A stretch of 61,263 nt of DNA, taken from Streptomyces sp. YIM 130001 (GTDB taxonomy: Bacteria; Actinomycetota; Actinomycetes; Streptomycetales; Streptomycetaceae). The notes beneath the pieces were generated by a model, which made no database searches, was not told the DNA's origin, and saw only the letters and a list, made by a program, of their open reading frames with translations. The position numbers and the translations under genes were made by a program. Shown here piece after piece: positions 35,105 through 43,353 of the stretch. Numbering within the stretch: the first letter of the stretch is position 1; every line of letters starts with the position of its first letter. The stretch lies in NCBI RefSeq assembly GCF_003574445.1, contig NZ_KZ984567.1:1-61263 (forward strand), read 5' to 3'.

Positions 35105-36658
35105 TCAGCGGTTCTCGATTCGGCTGAGGGCGCGTAGCGCCGCGGAACGGCCGGCTCGGGGAACCGTCCACAGAGTCTGTGCGCGTACGCCCCACTCTGT
35201 GAGCAGGGTTCCGGCCGCCAGGAAGCCGGTGGTGGCGGCGCGTTCCATCAACGCCACGGGCAGGTCGCTGCGGATTGCGTCTCCTGCCAAGGTGATCCTC
35301 GGGTGGGGAGTGCGCACCGTTGGCCGCCGGGCGTGGGATCCGACCGGAAAGAAGGCGCAGTCGGCTCGCCATTCGTGTCGGGAGTCCAGGATCCGGGCTT
35401 CTCGTGTCTCCGGGTACACACGGTGCAGGCTCTCGATCAGGCGGTTCTGCACGGTCTCGGGTGCCGATCCCGCGGCGACCGCGTAGGCGTGCAGTTCCAC
35501 CACGGCGCCGCCGTTGCGGGAGGCCCAGCGTGCGGCCTCCTCCTCGTAGTGGTTGAGGACGCTGACGTTGTCGAGGCCGTCGTAGCCGCTGGTGCCGAGG
35601 AATCCGGGGCGGTCGGCGCGGACCGGCCGGTCGAGCCAGAGCCGGGAGACGAGGAACGGCGGGGCGGTTGCCAGATGGGCGACGTCGTCGCGCCAGGAGG
35701 CGGTGCCGAGGTCGGGTGACGCGGCGATCACGTCGCGCAGCGCTCCGGGGTCGAGGGCGAGCACGGCGGCGTCGTACTGGTCGAGGGCGTTGTCGGTGCG
35801 CACCGTCACTCCCCCGGCGTCGTCGGGGTGTACGCCGCGCAGTGGTGTGCCGGTGCGGATGTCCGCGCCGAGGCGCTGGACGTAGTCGCCGAGCGGCTCC
35901 CAAAGGGCTTGTGGGAAAGGCTCGTTCGGTACGTCGAAGAGCAACCCCTCCGCCGAGCCGAGGAAATAGATGTGGAACATGAGCAGCAGTTCGGCGGCGG
36001 AAAGTTCGCTCGGGTCGGCGAAGAAGCTGCGGGAGAAGACCTCGAAGGCGAGGTGATGCGCGGCTTCGGGGAAGCGGACGCGTTCCAGGAACGTCGTGGC
36101 GCTCATGTCGTCGAAGCGGTCGTACACCGCGGGCACGCGGACGTCGAGGAGCGGGAGTGCCGCGCGGGCGTCTATCGAGGCGAGGTCGCGCCATCCGAAG
36201 GTGGGGCTCGAGGCGGCGAAGCCGAGTGCGCTGAGCGGTGGTGTGCGCGGGACGCGGGCGAAGCTGTCGGTCAGTCCGCCGCTGTGCCGCAGCGGGTAGT
36301 CGGGCAGCGGCCGGAGGCGGTCGAGTCCGGGATCGGTGCGCCGCAGCAGTCCGCGCAGGTTGTAGTACTGACGGAAGAAGGCGTGGAAGCCGCGGCTCAT
36401 GGTCACCTGGGAGCCGTCGGACAGCCGGGTGCGCCAGCCGGCGAGGCGTCCGCCCAGTGCCTCCTCGCGTTCGTAGAGCGTGACGCGGGCGCCTCGTTCG
36501 GCCAGCAGGGTGGCCGCCGCGAGCCCGGCGATCCCGCCGCCGGCGACGGCGACGCGGGGTGCGTCCCAGGGGTCGAAACGCTCTCGCCCCGGCGGGGGCA
36601 CGATGGTCTCCGCCTTTCGGTCCCGTCCTCGTCGGGCGGTCCGGCGGCCGGCGCTCAT
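35105..36658 (-). CDS. crtU: Carotene desaturase/methyltransferase, isorenieratene synthase type
   Basis: A 517-residue CrtU-type flavoprotein. The FAD fold starts at PRVAVAGGGIAGLAAATLLA, and YEREEALGGRLAGWRTRL and MSRGFHAFFRQYYNLRGLL follow. It desaturates the beta-ionone ring and migrates a methyl group to give aromatic rings, turning beta-carotene into isorenieratene. The start is an ATG at 36658 overlapping the crtT stop (ATGA). An open frame extends far upstream in the same phase but overlaps crtT and is not coding. It is the last gene of crtY-crtT-crtU. Confidence 0.9.
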   Translation of the reverse strand: MSAGRRTARRGRDRKAETIVPPPGRERFDPWDAPRVAVAGGGIAGLAAATLLAERGARVTLYEREEALGGRLAGWRTRLSDGSQVTMSRGFHAFFRQYYNLRGLLRRTDPGLDRLRPLPDYPLRHSGGLTDSFARVPRTPPLSALGFAASSPTFGWRDLASIDARAALPLLDVRVPAVYDRFDDMSATTFLERVRFPEAAHHLAFEVFSRSFFADPSELSAAELLLMFHIYFLGSAEGLLFDVPNEPFPQALWEPLGDYVQRLGADIRTGTPLRGVHPDDAGGVTVRTDNALDQYDAAVLALDPGALRDVIAASPDLGTASWRDDVAHLATAPPFLVSRLWLDRPVRADRPGFLGTSGYDGLDNVSVLNHYEEEAARWASRNGGAVVELHAYAVAAGSAPETVQNRLIESLHRVYPETREARILDSRHEWRADCAFFPVGSHARRPTVRTPHPRITLAGDAIRSDLPVALMERAATTGFLAAGTLLTEWGVRAQTLWTVPRAGRSAALRALSRIENR

Positions 36659-37389
36659 CGGGCGTCCGCGGGCTGTCGGGTGGCGGCGCCTTGCGAGGCC
36701 AGGAAGGTGTGCACGATGCCGGTCTGCCATCCGGCGACGGGGGCGGCCCGTACGCCGGTGAAGCCCGCAGCCGTGAGGCGGTCGGTGAAGGCGGGAGCGG
36801 TGTCGAACTCGAGGACGCTGCGCCACAGGTGCCGGTAGAGACTCTGGTCGCCGCTCAATGAGCCCGCGGGGATGATGATGCCGTGGCACACGGCCGTCCA
36901 CAGAGCACGGTGGGTGGCGGAGCCGCTGAGGCTGTATTCGTGGACGGCGAGCCGGCCGCCCGGTCGCAGCAGCGATCTGACGGCTCTGAGCACGCGGTCC
37001 GGGTCGGTGACGTTGCGGAACAGGTAGGCGGCGAACACCGCGTCGTACGCCCCTTCCGTCGTCGTGGCCACTTCTTCGGCTGTCTGGTGCCGGAACTGCA
37101 CGTGAGCGGGCCAGGGTTTGGCCCGTGCGCGGCGCAGCATGCCGGTGGAGGCGTCGACGGCCGTGATCCGGGCTCGGGGCGCGGCTCGGAGGAGCGCACG
37201 GGTGGACGTGCCGGTGCCGCAGCCAAGGTCCAGCACGTGCAGACCGGCGCCTGCCCGGGGCAGCTGGAGGCGTCGCGCCGAACGCAGCAGGTCGGTGCGG
37301 TAGCCGGGGTTGAGGGCGGTCAGCCGATCGTAGGTGTGTGAGGCGTGGTCGAAGGCGCGTGCCAGATCCTGGTCGCGGAGCAGTGTCAT
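36655..37389 (-). CDS. crtT: SAM-dependent methyltransferase of the carotenoid cluster
   Basis: A 244-residue class I methyltransferase from ATG 37389. SAM-binding motif I is LHVLDLGCGTGTSTRALLRA, the acidic loop is ITAVDASTGMLRRA, and YDAVFAAYLFRNVTDPDRVL resembles UbiE/MenG-type enzymes. In Streptomyces carotenoid clusters this gene is called crtT; its precise substrate is not established. It overlaps crtY upstream and crtU downstream by 4 bp each, so the three are translated as a unit. Confidence 0.88.
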   Translation of the reverse strand: MTLLRDQDLARAFDHASHTYDRLTALNPGYRTDLLRSARRLQLPRAGAGLHVLDLGCGTGTSTRALLRAAPRARITAVDASTGMLRRARAKPWPAHVQFRHQTAEEVATTTEGAYDAVFAAYLFRNVTDPDRVLRAVRSLLRPGGRLAVHEYSLSGSATHRALWTAVCHGIIIPAGSLSGDQSLYRHLWRSVLEFDTAPAFTDRLTAAGFTGVRAAPVAGWQTGIVHTFLASQGAATRQPADAR

Positions 37390-38606
37390 CGGCGGCTTTC
37401 TCCGGCTGATGGGGCGGACGGCGAACGGCGGGGCAGGAACGGCAGTTCGACGGCGGTTCGGAGCATGGGTCCCACGGGGGTACGCAGTCCGATGCTCCAT
37501 TCCTCCCACAGCGAGGTGTCACCGTCGAGGAAGCGCAGCAGTCGTTCGGGCGGGACGCGGCGGAACAGGTCCGTGAAGAAGTCGGGGCCGTTGATGCGGC
37601 CGGTGTCGAGGGCTCGCAGCAGCACGGCGTCCATGGCGAGCGCCCGCCGCCCGTGGGGCGGGGGCGCCGCCATGCGTCCCGCGAGCAGGGCGGAAGCGAT
37701 CGCCCTGCTCTGGCGCTGCACGGCGGCGAAGGTGTAGCCGGTCGCCGGCCTGGTGGCTCCGCCGGCGGTTCCGATCCGGTGGACGGCCGGTCCGGCCCGT
37801 CGGGCGAAGTGCGCGTCGGTCATGGGAATCACGCCCTGCTCCGCCGAGTCGACCGTGTAGCCGTCGAGCCGCAGGGTGTCGCGGCAGTAGCGCACCAGGG
37901 CGGCTTCGTACGCCTCGGTGGTCAGCGGCGTCCGCGAGAACTCGGTGTACTCGACGAGCGCACGGTCGGGCGACAGGGGCAGTACGTAGCCGAAGGCGAG
38001 CCCATGGCGCGGTTGCGGCACCCGGAAGTCCATGAGGTCGGCGACCTCGGGATCGAACCTGTCCGTCCCGGTGTGCACGTACCAGCCGCGGAAGTGCTGC
38101 AGGAGTCGTGTCCGGGCGGGCGGCAGGGTGCGCCTCGGCCGGGAGTCGAAGACCTGTCGCGCGCGGAGCGACAGCGTCGTGCCGTCGGCGCTCGTGCAGT
38201 GCACTTCCGCGCCGTCGGCCGTGTCGCGCACCGTGTCGGCCGTCGCGCGCAGGACGCGTACGCCGCAGGCGTCGAGCCGGGAGCGCACCAGCCGTTCGAA
38301 GTCCGTGGACCGCAGCATGCGGTACGTCAGCGGCGCGGGGTCAACGGTGACCGCGCGGCCATCGGTGCCGTGCACGCGCAGCCTGGCCCAGGAGGCGCTG
38401 ACCGCCTCGTCGAGGTCGGAGGTGTCATCGGCCCAGTAACACCAGGTGCGTTCGGGGGGACGCAGGGGTCCGTCGGGGGCCTCGACGAGGGTGACGGTGG
38501 GCGAGGTGGGTGCGGTCAGCCGGTGGGCGAGGCTGAGTCCGGCCGCGCCGCCGCCGACGATGACCACGTCGCAGGACTCCGCTGAGGTACGGGCTTGTCG
38601 GCTCAC
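37386..38606 (-). CDS. crtY: Lycopene beta-cyclase
   Basis: A 406-residue CrtY-type cyclase. N-terminal FAD/NAD fold DVVIVGGGAAGLSLAHRL, then PERTWCYWADDTSDLD (the conserved WxYW-like segment), RQVFDSRP, FRGWYVHT, VEYTEFSRTP and GTAGGATRPATGYTFA. These are standard bacterial lycopene-cyclase blocks. It forms the beta-ionone rings of beta-carotene. It starts at GTG 38606, overlapping by GTGA the stop of a short upstream frame. Confidence 0.93.
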   Translation of the reverse strand: MSRQARTSAESCDVVIVGGGAAGLSLAHRLTAPTSPTVTLVEAPDGPLRPPERTWCYWADDTSDLDEAVSASWARLRVHGTDGRAVTVDPAPLTYRMLRSTDFERLVRSRLDACGVRVLRATADTVRDTADGAEVHCTSADGTTLSLRARQVFDSRPRRTLPPARTRLLQHFRGWYVHTGTDRFDPEVADLMDFRVPQPRHGLAFGYVLPLSPDRALVEYTEFSRTPLTTEAYEAALVRYCRDTLRLDGYTVDSAEQGVIPMTDAHFARRAGPAVHRIGTAGGATRPATGYTFAAVQRQSRAIASALLAGRMAAPPPHGRRALAMDAVLLRALDTGRINGPDFFTDLFRRVPPERLLRFLDGDTSLWEEWSIGLRTPVGPMLRTAVELPFLPRRSPSAPSAGESRR

Positions 38607-38902
38607 CTGGCGGGCCGCTCGAAGAAGGGCGCTCCGTCCGGAGCACTACACGCGACGGTGAGCGCGGCCCGGCGGTTGGCGGACGCTGACGGCAGGGCGG
38701 TGTTCCGGGATGTGGTCAGCGATGATGCACAGGCCGGCCGGAGCGTCTGGGTGGGCCTGGACGTTCCGGGCGATGCCTGGGGCGTCTCGTCCCGTGGGCC
38801 CGGCGGGCTCGCCGCCACCGCCAAGGCCGGCTCGGCGATGAGCGCACCGCCGGGGGAACCGGCGGTGGCGGCCGTCAGCGCGCGCTCGGCGTTGAGATCC
38901 AC
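38603..38902 (-). CDS. Small Ala/Ser/Thr/Pro-rich protein coupled to crtY
   Basis: Ninety-nine residues from a GTG at 38902 preceded by a good ribosome site (GAGGGAG, 6-7 bp away). Its stop overlaps the crtY start by GTGA, the same coupling seen throughout this operon. The product is rich in Ala, Ser, Thr and Pro without membrane segments or recognised motifs. Codon bias is weaker than in crtY. It may be a real small gene or a translated leader that couples crtY to upstream regulation. Confidence 0.4.
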   Translation of the reverse strand: MDLNAERALTAATAGSPGGALIAEPALAVAASPPGPRDETPQASPGTSRPTQTLRPACASSLTTSRNTALPSASANRRAALTVACSAPDGAPFFERPAR

Positions 38903-39042
38903 ACTCCACTCCCTCTCACCGGGGGATCATCGGCTCTTCTCGTCGATGGTGTGTTCCGTCCGCCCTGGACGCACGGATGCAGTTTCGGGACTTGTCCGCG
39001 GCGGCCGGCACCACCCCTGTGTACCCGACGTGCGGCACGGCA

Positions 39043-40041
39043 TCACCCCCGCACCGCGGATTCGATCGCCGCGACGGCCTCCGCCAACCCTGGTGGGTCT
39101 GGCAACCCGGGTGTGGTCTGCCCGGCCCAGCCCGGGCCGAGGGTGAGGACGAGCGGCTTTCTGCGGGCACCACGCACCCCCCATTCGATGGCCGCGACGT
39201 GCTGGGCCAGAGGGCGGCTGGCCGTGGTGCGGGACTGGGCCCACAGCCCCACCGCGGCCGGACCGGTCCTGCGGACCGCGACGACGAGGGACTCCACGGG
39301 CAGCGAGCCGCCGAACACGCGGATCGGCAGGCCCCGTTCGGCCAGTGCGGCGGCCAGTACCTCGAGCGGCAGGGTGTGGTTCTCCGCGGGCGCGCACGCG
39401 AGCACGGTGCTTGCACCGGGACGATCGGCCGGTGCCTGCGGCGCGTGGCGCCTCAGCGTGCCGGAGACATGCCAGGACAGGAAGTGCTCGACCTCGACGT
39501 ACCGCTCCCCCGATGTCTCCCACTTGCGGCCGACCGCCTGCAGCGTCGGCATGATCACCTTGGTCCAGGCGGCGACCAGGCCGTGCTGCTCGATCGCTCC
39601 TGCGAGCAGCTCATCCAGGCCGGCGGCGTCGAGCCGCAGGGCTGCGCGGGCGACCCCCCTGCACTCCTGGCGCGCGTCGCCGAGCGCCAATCCGGTTGCG
39701 GCTCGGTTGCGCGCGCGGGCCACCGGCCGCGGGACGAACGCGGGAGCCTGTCCGCGTGGCGATGTCCCCGCGTCGCAATCCTCGAGCGCCATTCGCGCGG
39801 CCTCGGCCGGCGGCAGGCCGGTTCCGGTCAGAGCGCACATCCGCTCCAAACGCGCCAGGTCCTCGGGCGTCCAGCGTCGGTGTCGGCCACCGGTGTGCGT
39901 GGCAGGTCCGACTCCGTAGCGGCGATCCCAGGAACGGACGGTCGTCGGCGCCACGCCCAGACGCCGCGCCACTTCGCCGGTGGTCAGCCCGCCGCTGTGT
40001 CGCACCCACGCCTCGTCGCTCGCATCGACACCCGCTTCCAC
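39043..40041 (-). CDS. litR: LitR, MerR-family B12-dependent light-responsive repressor
   Basis: A 332-residue protein. The MerR HTH is GLTTGEVARRLGVAPTTVRS followed by WDRRYGVGPATHTGGRHRRW. The C-terminal half is a cobalamin-binding fold: KWETSGERYVEVEHFLSWHV has the Trp and Glu-His residues that contact adenosylcobalamin in CarH/LitR photoreceptors. The tail (ENHTLPLEVLAAALAERGLP) forms the Rossmann part. In the dark it represses litS and itself; light breaks the Co-C bond and releases DNA. It lies divergent from litS and next to the crt genes, as in other Streptomyces. Confidence 0.9.
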   Translation of the reverse strand: MEAGVDASDEAWVRHSGGLTTGEVARRLGVAPTTVRSWDRRYGVGPATHTGGRHRRWTPEDLARLERMCALTGTGLPPAEAARMALEDCDAGTSPRGQAPAFVPRPVARARNRAATGLALGDARQECRGVARAALRLDAAGLDELLAGAIEQHGLVAAWTKVIMPTLQAVGRKWETSGERYVEVEHFLSWHVSGTLRRHAPQAPADRPGASTVLACAPAENHTLPLEVLAAALAERGLPIRVFGGSLPVESLVVAVRRTGPAAVGLWAQSRTTASRPLAQHVAAIEWGVRGARRKPLVLTLGPGWAGQTTPGLPDPPGLAEAVAAIESAVRG

Positions 40042-40211
40042 GCGGCCAGCTTACGACGCACAAACGATGCATGTTGTCGGCGTCGTTCCCGTTTAACAAG
40101 ACTGGATCTCACGAGCCGAGCCGAGCCGGTGGAGGCGCTCGACGCCGCCCCCACCCCTCTGCGCGACGGTCCACCATCCGCGACAGCGCAGACGGCAGGA
40201 GGAGCGAGGCG
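40042..40211. promoter_or_regulatory. litR-litS divergent promoter region
   Basis: A 170-bp gap between the divergent litR and litS starts must hold both promoters. A candidate LitR operator lies at 40060..40077. The segment around 40070-40110 is the least GC-rich part. Confidence 0.6.
40060..40077. promoter_or_regulatory. Candidate LitR operator
   Basis: ACAAACGATGCATGTTGT is an imperfect inverted repeat with ACAA/TTGT outer arms, 18 bp upstream of the litR start. Position would allow autorepression. It is a guess from symmetry; I do not have the LitR consensus to hand. Confidence 0.35.
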
Positions 40212-40901
40212 ATGACCACGAACACGCACCACACTCACGTGCTCTCTCCCCCCGCACCGGGGAGCCGGTACGAGGTCGAACTGGCCCGTGGTTTCCTGGC
40301 GGCCGACGCGAACGCGTTCGCGTCCGTCTACCGGCACTGGGGCTCGCTGGTCCACGCCATGGCCGCGCGCTCGCTGGGTGACTCACACGAGGCCGAGGAC
40401 GTGACGCAGCAGGTATTCCTCGGCGCCTGGCGCGGCCGAAACGGCTACCGCCCCGAGAAGGGGCCACTCGGCGGCTGGCTCGTCGGCATCGCCCGCCGCA
40501 AGATCGTCGACGCCCTCGCCGCCCGGACGAGGCGCCTGACCCTGATCGACACGGTCTCCCACGATGCGGGCTCTCGGACGCACGACGAAGGCGCGGGAGA
40601 CGAGGTGTTGAACCGTGTGGTGCTGCTCGACGCACTCACCCGGCTTCCGTACAGCCAGCGCGCGGTGTTGTGCCTGGCCTTCTACCAGGACCTCACACAG
40701 GCTCAGATCGCCGAGCGCACCGGCATGCCGCTGGGCACGGTCAAGAGCCACACACGACGCGGCCTTCACCGACTGCGCGAAGCAGTCGAACAGGGCGGCG
40801 CCGACGAGACCACGGTGCCGGCACCGCTGGAGAGCTTTACCGCGCCGATCGGTGGCGGCACCCGCGCGTATGTTCCTCGCCGCCACCCTCATCCGTCGTG
40901 A
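40212..40901 (+). CDS. litS: ECF sigma factor LitS
   Basis: A 229-residue ECF-type sigma factor from ATG 40212, preceded by AGGAGGAGCGAGG. Region 2 is FASVYRHWGSLVHAMAARSL and HEAEDVTQQVFLGAWRG; region 4 is LTRLPYSQRAVLCLAFYQDL followed by TQAQIAERTGMPLGTVKSHT. It directs RNA polymerase to light-induced crt and phr promoters after LitR derepression. No anti-sigma gene is adjacent; control appears transcriptional through LitR. The C-terminal tail after region 4 is short and variable. Confidence 0.9.
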   Translation: MTTNTHHTHVLSPPAPGSRYEVELARGFLAADANAFASVYRHWGSLVHAMAARSLGDSHEAEDVTQQVFLGAWRGRNGYRPEKGPLGGWLVGIARRKIVDALAARTRRLTLIDTVSHDAGSRTHDEGAGDEVLNRVVLLDALTRLPYSQRAVLCLAFYQDLTQAQIAERTGMPLGTVKSHTRRGLHRLREAVEQGGADETTVPAPLESFTAPIGGGTRAYVPRRHPHPS

Positions 40902-41314
40902 GGGCGACATCGTTCCGGCTCGCGGTAGTCATCGGGTACGTCCTCGAATGTGGTGCTCGGCCTGTCCCTGCCGGCGGCACCGGCCTGGGGCGAAAGCTGT
41001 CCCGGTGGCGACCGTGCGGGGTCGTCTCGGCGCGACCCTGATGGTGTGGCTGCCGCAGCGCACGGCGCTGACCTCGAAGAGGGCACACCTCCCGCGACGA
41101 TCAAAGGCGTCCGGCGGGCGGACGGCGACCGGCTCCGGGTTGCTGCTCGCACATGGGGAGCCTCGATCCGGCCACCCCAGCACGATCCTCCGCCACTGCA
41201 TCGAAGGATGTAGCGCGAGCCGTTGTGCTCCTCCCTACGAGCGGGGGGCATTTCAGGGTCATCCGGGGGCCGACGGGCCGTCGTCGCGGCGCCGGCCGGG
41301 CTAGCGTCGGTTTC
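40902..41314. other. Intergenic region, nothing recognised
   Basis: About 410 bp between litS and the hydrolase gene. Open frames are present on both strands, but none has motifs, a ribosome site or a convincing length. Confidence 0.45.
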
Positions 41315-42592
41315 ATGATGGGACTTCGCCACACGTCGTTCACAGCCCCCGCTCGTCGGAGCCGGCGCGGCACGCTCAGCACACTGGTCGCCGTCGCCCT
41401 GCTCGCCACCGTCGGCGGCGCGGTCGCCGCCGACGACCAGCCTGCCCCCGGCACCGATACGGCGCCGCGCGCCGAGTCCGGGCGCGGATCGCTGGTGTCC
41501 GTCACCCCGCTGGAACGGCAGGACCCAGGTCAGGTCGCTCGCGCGGTCGAGCAGTTCGTCCCCGGCGGCGCGGACACCGCACGGCACGGTGTGGCGGCGT
41601 ACCGTCTGACATACCGGACCGTCACTCCGGAAGGCCGACCCACCACGGCCACCGGGCTGTTGACCCTTCCCAGCAGCGACACCCGACGGCTGACCACGGT
41701 GCTGCACAGCCACGGCACACTGGCGCACCGCGGCGACGCGCCCTCGGTCGAGGGCGCTGGCCTCGACCGGGCGGTAGCGGCGCTGTTCGCCTCGGGCGGC
41801 CGCGCCGTCGTCGCGCCGGACTACCTCGGCCTCGGCAAGGGCCCCCGAAGGCACCCGTATCTGGACACCGAGTCGGCCGTCTCCGCCTCCATGGACATGC
41901 TGCGGGCGGCCCGTTACGCGGCATCACTGCTGCACAGGTCGCTGAACGGCGACGTATTCAGCACCGGCTTCTCCCAGGGCGGGCAGGTGGCCATGGCCAT
42001 GGGACGGGCGCTGAGCGAGAAGTCGAGCGGCTTGTGGCGGCTACGCGGACTGGCGCCGGTGAGCGGCCCTTACGATCTCGAGGCCAGCATGCGCAGCATC
42101 GACGACGGCCCGACCGATGCGACGACCGTGGCCTACGTGACGTACCTCCTCACGGCCCAGAATCGGCTTCACCCGCTCTACGACGCGCCTGCTGACGTTT
42201 TCCGCTCCCCTTACGCGGACTTCGCCGACGAGCTCTTCGACAGTGAGCACAAAGGCGAGGAGATCGAACGGAAGCTGCCGAAGACGGTGCCGGAACTGCT
42301 CACCGACACCTGGGCCCACCGCATCAGCCACCCCACGGGCGCCTTCCTGAAGATGCTCCGCACCAACGACACCACCTGCAAGTGGTCGCCGTCGGTGCCC
42401 GTGCGGCTGTACACGTCATCCGGGGACACCGACGTCCCGATCGCCAACACCCACAGTTGCCGGAGGCAGTTGGCCGAACACGGGGCACGCGCGGAAGTCA
42501 CCGACCAAGGAACAGCCAGTCACTTCGAGGCATTTCAGCGTTCCGTGCCGGAGATCGCCCGCTGGATCGCGGCATCCCGGGGCACGGGATGA
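41315..42592 (+). CDS. Secreted lipase-like alpha/beta-hydrolase
   Basis: A 425-residue exported hydrolase. The signal peptide is a twin-Arg-like basic stretch (ARRSRRGTLS) followed by LVAVALLATVGGAVAAD. The Ser nucleophile is in VFSTGFSQGGQVAMAMG (GxSxG), the acid is in YTSSGDTDVPIANTH, and the His is in QGTASHFEAFQ. This layout matches secreted triacylglycerol-lipase/LIP-type and cutinase-like esterases of actinomycetes. There is no obvious ribosome site at ATG 41315; a TAGCGT element 12 bp upstream could be a -10 box for a leaderless message. It acts outside the cell on an unknown ester. Confidence 0.8.
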   Translation: MMGLRHTSFTAPARRSRRGTLSTLVAVALLATVGGAVAADDQPAPGTDTAPRAESGRGSLVSVTPLERQDPGQVARAVEQFVPGGADTARHGVAAYRLTYRTVTPEGRPTTATGLLTLPSSDTRRLTTVLHSHGTLAHRGDAPSVEGAGLDRAVAALFASGGRAVVAPDYLGLGKGPRRHPYLDTESAVSASMDMLRAARYAASLLHRSLNGDVFSTGFSQGGQVAMAMGRALSEKSSGLWRLRGLAPVSGPYDLEASMRSIDDGPTDATTVAYVTYLLTAQNRLHPLYDAPADVFRSPYADFADELFDSEHKGEEIERKLPKTVPELLTDTWAHRISHPTGAFLKMLRTNDTTCKWSPSVPVRLYTSSGDTDVPIANTHSCRRQLAEHGARAEVTDQGTASHFEAFQRSVPEIARWIAASRGTG

Positions 42593-42687
42593 ACGAGGCA
42601 CACGCCGACGGCGCACCTGCGGAGACCTGTGTGCAGACCTCTGTGGAGGACGTACATCCGAAGCAGAGCCGCGCCAACTCCACGTGA

Positions 42688-42699
42688 CAAGCTAGCTTG
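42688..42699. repeat. 12-bp perfect palindrome upstream of membrane/HTH pair
   Basis: CAAGCTAGCTTG lies 34 bp before the ATG of the membrane-protein gene. It is well placed to be an operator for the small HTH protein encoded second in that operon. Confidence 0.45.
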
Positions 42700-42732
42700 C
42701 CATATAGACCAGCTGACTGTACTTTCACGGTC

Positions 42733-43131
42733 ATGACGAAACTGAGTTTGCGTGAGTGGGTGCTGGTGGTCGCCGGCACAACGGCTTTCCTCGCCGGAGC
42801 GGTGGCAGCCGGTGTGCTGTACGCGCTGGACGAGCTGCCGCCGTGGGCGGGATGGACGCTGGCCCTCGTCGCGATCAGCGGACTGCTCTCGCTGGTCGGG
42901 ACGACGGTGAGGGCGATGCTGCGCGGAGACACCGAGGGCGTGGAGCGTCAGGACGCGGCCCGGGCATCGATGGTGACCGTAGTCATCATCACCGTCGCCG
43001 GACTCGCGTACGCACTCCTGGAGGCGTTCGCCGGACTGCCAAGGCTGACGGCCGCGATGCCGGCCGCCGCAGCCGTCCTGGTGTGGGTCATCGCGTTCAC
43101 ATGGGGACGTCCCAGCGGTGAGAAGGCATGA
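42733..43131 (+). CDS. Four-span membrane protein paired with HTH regulator
   Basis: A 132-residue protein with four hydrophobic segments (for example VVAGTTAFLAGAVAAGVLYA and MVTVVIITVAGLAYALLEAF). Its stop overlaps the HTH gene start (ATGA). Operons of a small integral membrane protein followed by a short XRE regulator are common in Gram-positive bacteria; the membrane protein may sense or sequester. It starts at ATG 42733. No specific function recognised. Confidence 0.75.
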   Translation: MTKLSLREWVLVVAGTTAFLAGAVAAGVLYALDELPPWAGWTLALVAISGLLSLVGTTVRAMLRGDTEGVERQDAARASMVTVVIITVAGLAYALLEAFAGLPRLTAAMPAAAAVLVWVIAFTWGRPSGEKA

Positions 43132-43352
43132 TCTCCAATCGGCTACCCGTACTGCGTGCCGAACGCCGCTGGAGCCAGGCCGAGTTGGCGAAGCGGATCA
43201 ACGTGTCGCGTCAGACGGTGGTTTCGCTGGAGAACGGCCGGTACGAGCCGACCTTGAAGATTGCCATGCGGCTCTCCGCGGTGTTCGGGCTGGCGATCGA
43301 AGAGATCTTCACGGCGGATCCGGCTGACCTCGAGCTCGTCCAAGTCGGCTGA
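43128..43352 (+). CDS. XRE-family HTH regulator (YozG-like)
   Basis: A 74-residue protein that is almost entirely one HTH_3 domain: NRLPVLRAERRWSQAELAKR, then INVSRQTVVSLENGRYEPTL, then AMRLSAVFGLAIEEIF. Such short YozG-type regulators act as dimers on palindromic operators. It is coupled to the upstream membrane-protein gene by ATGA overlap and converges on the CPBP gene, whose stop lies one base past its own. Confidence 0.85.
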   Translation: MISNRLPVLRAERRWSQAELAKRINVSRQTVVSLENGRYEPTLKIAMRLSAVFGLAIEEIFTADPADLELVQVG

Positions 43353-43353
43353 C

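Noticed and set aside
40902..41314. A possible extra regulatory gene downstream of litS
   Set aside because: No frame in this gap has a ribosome site, codon bias or motif sufficient to call it.
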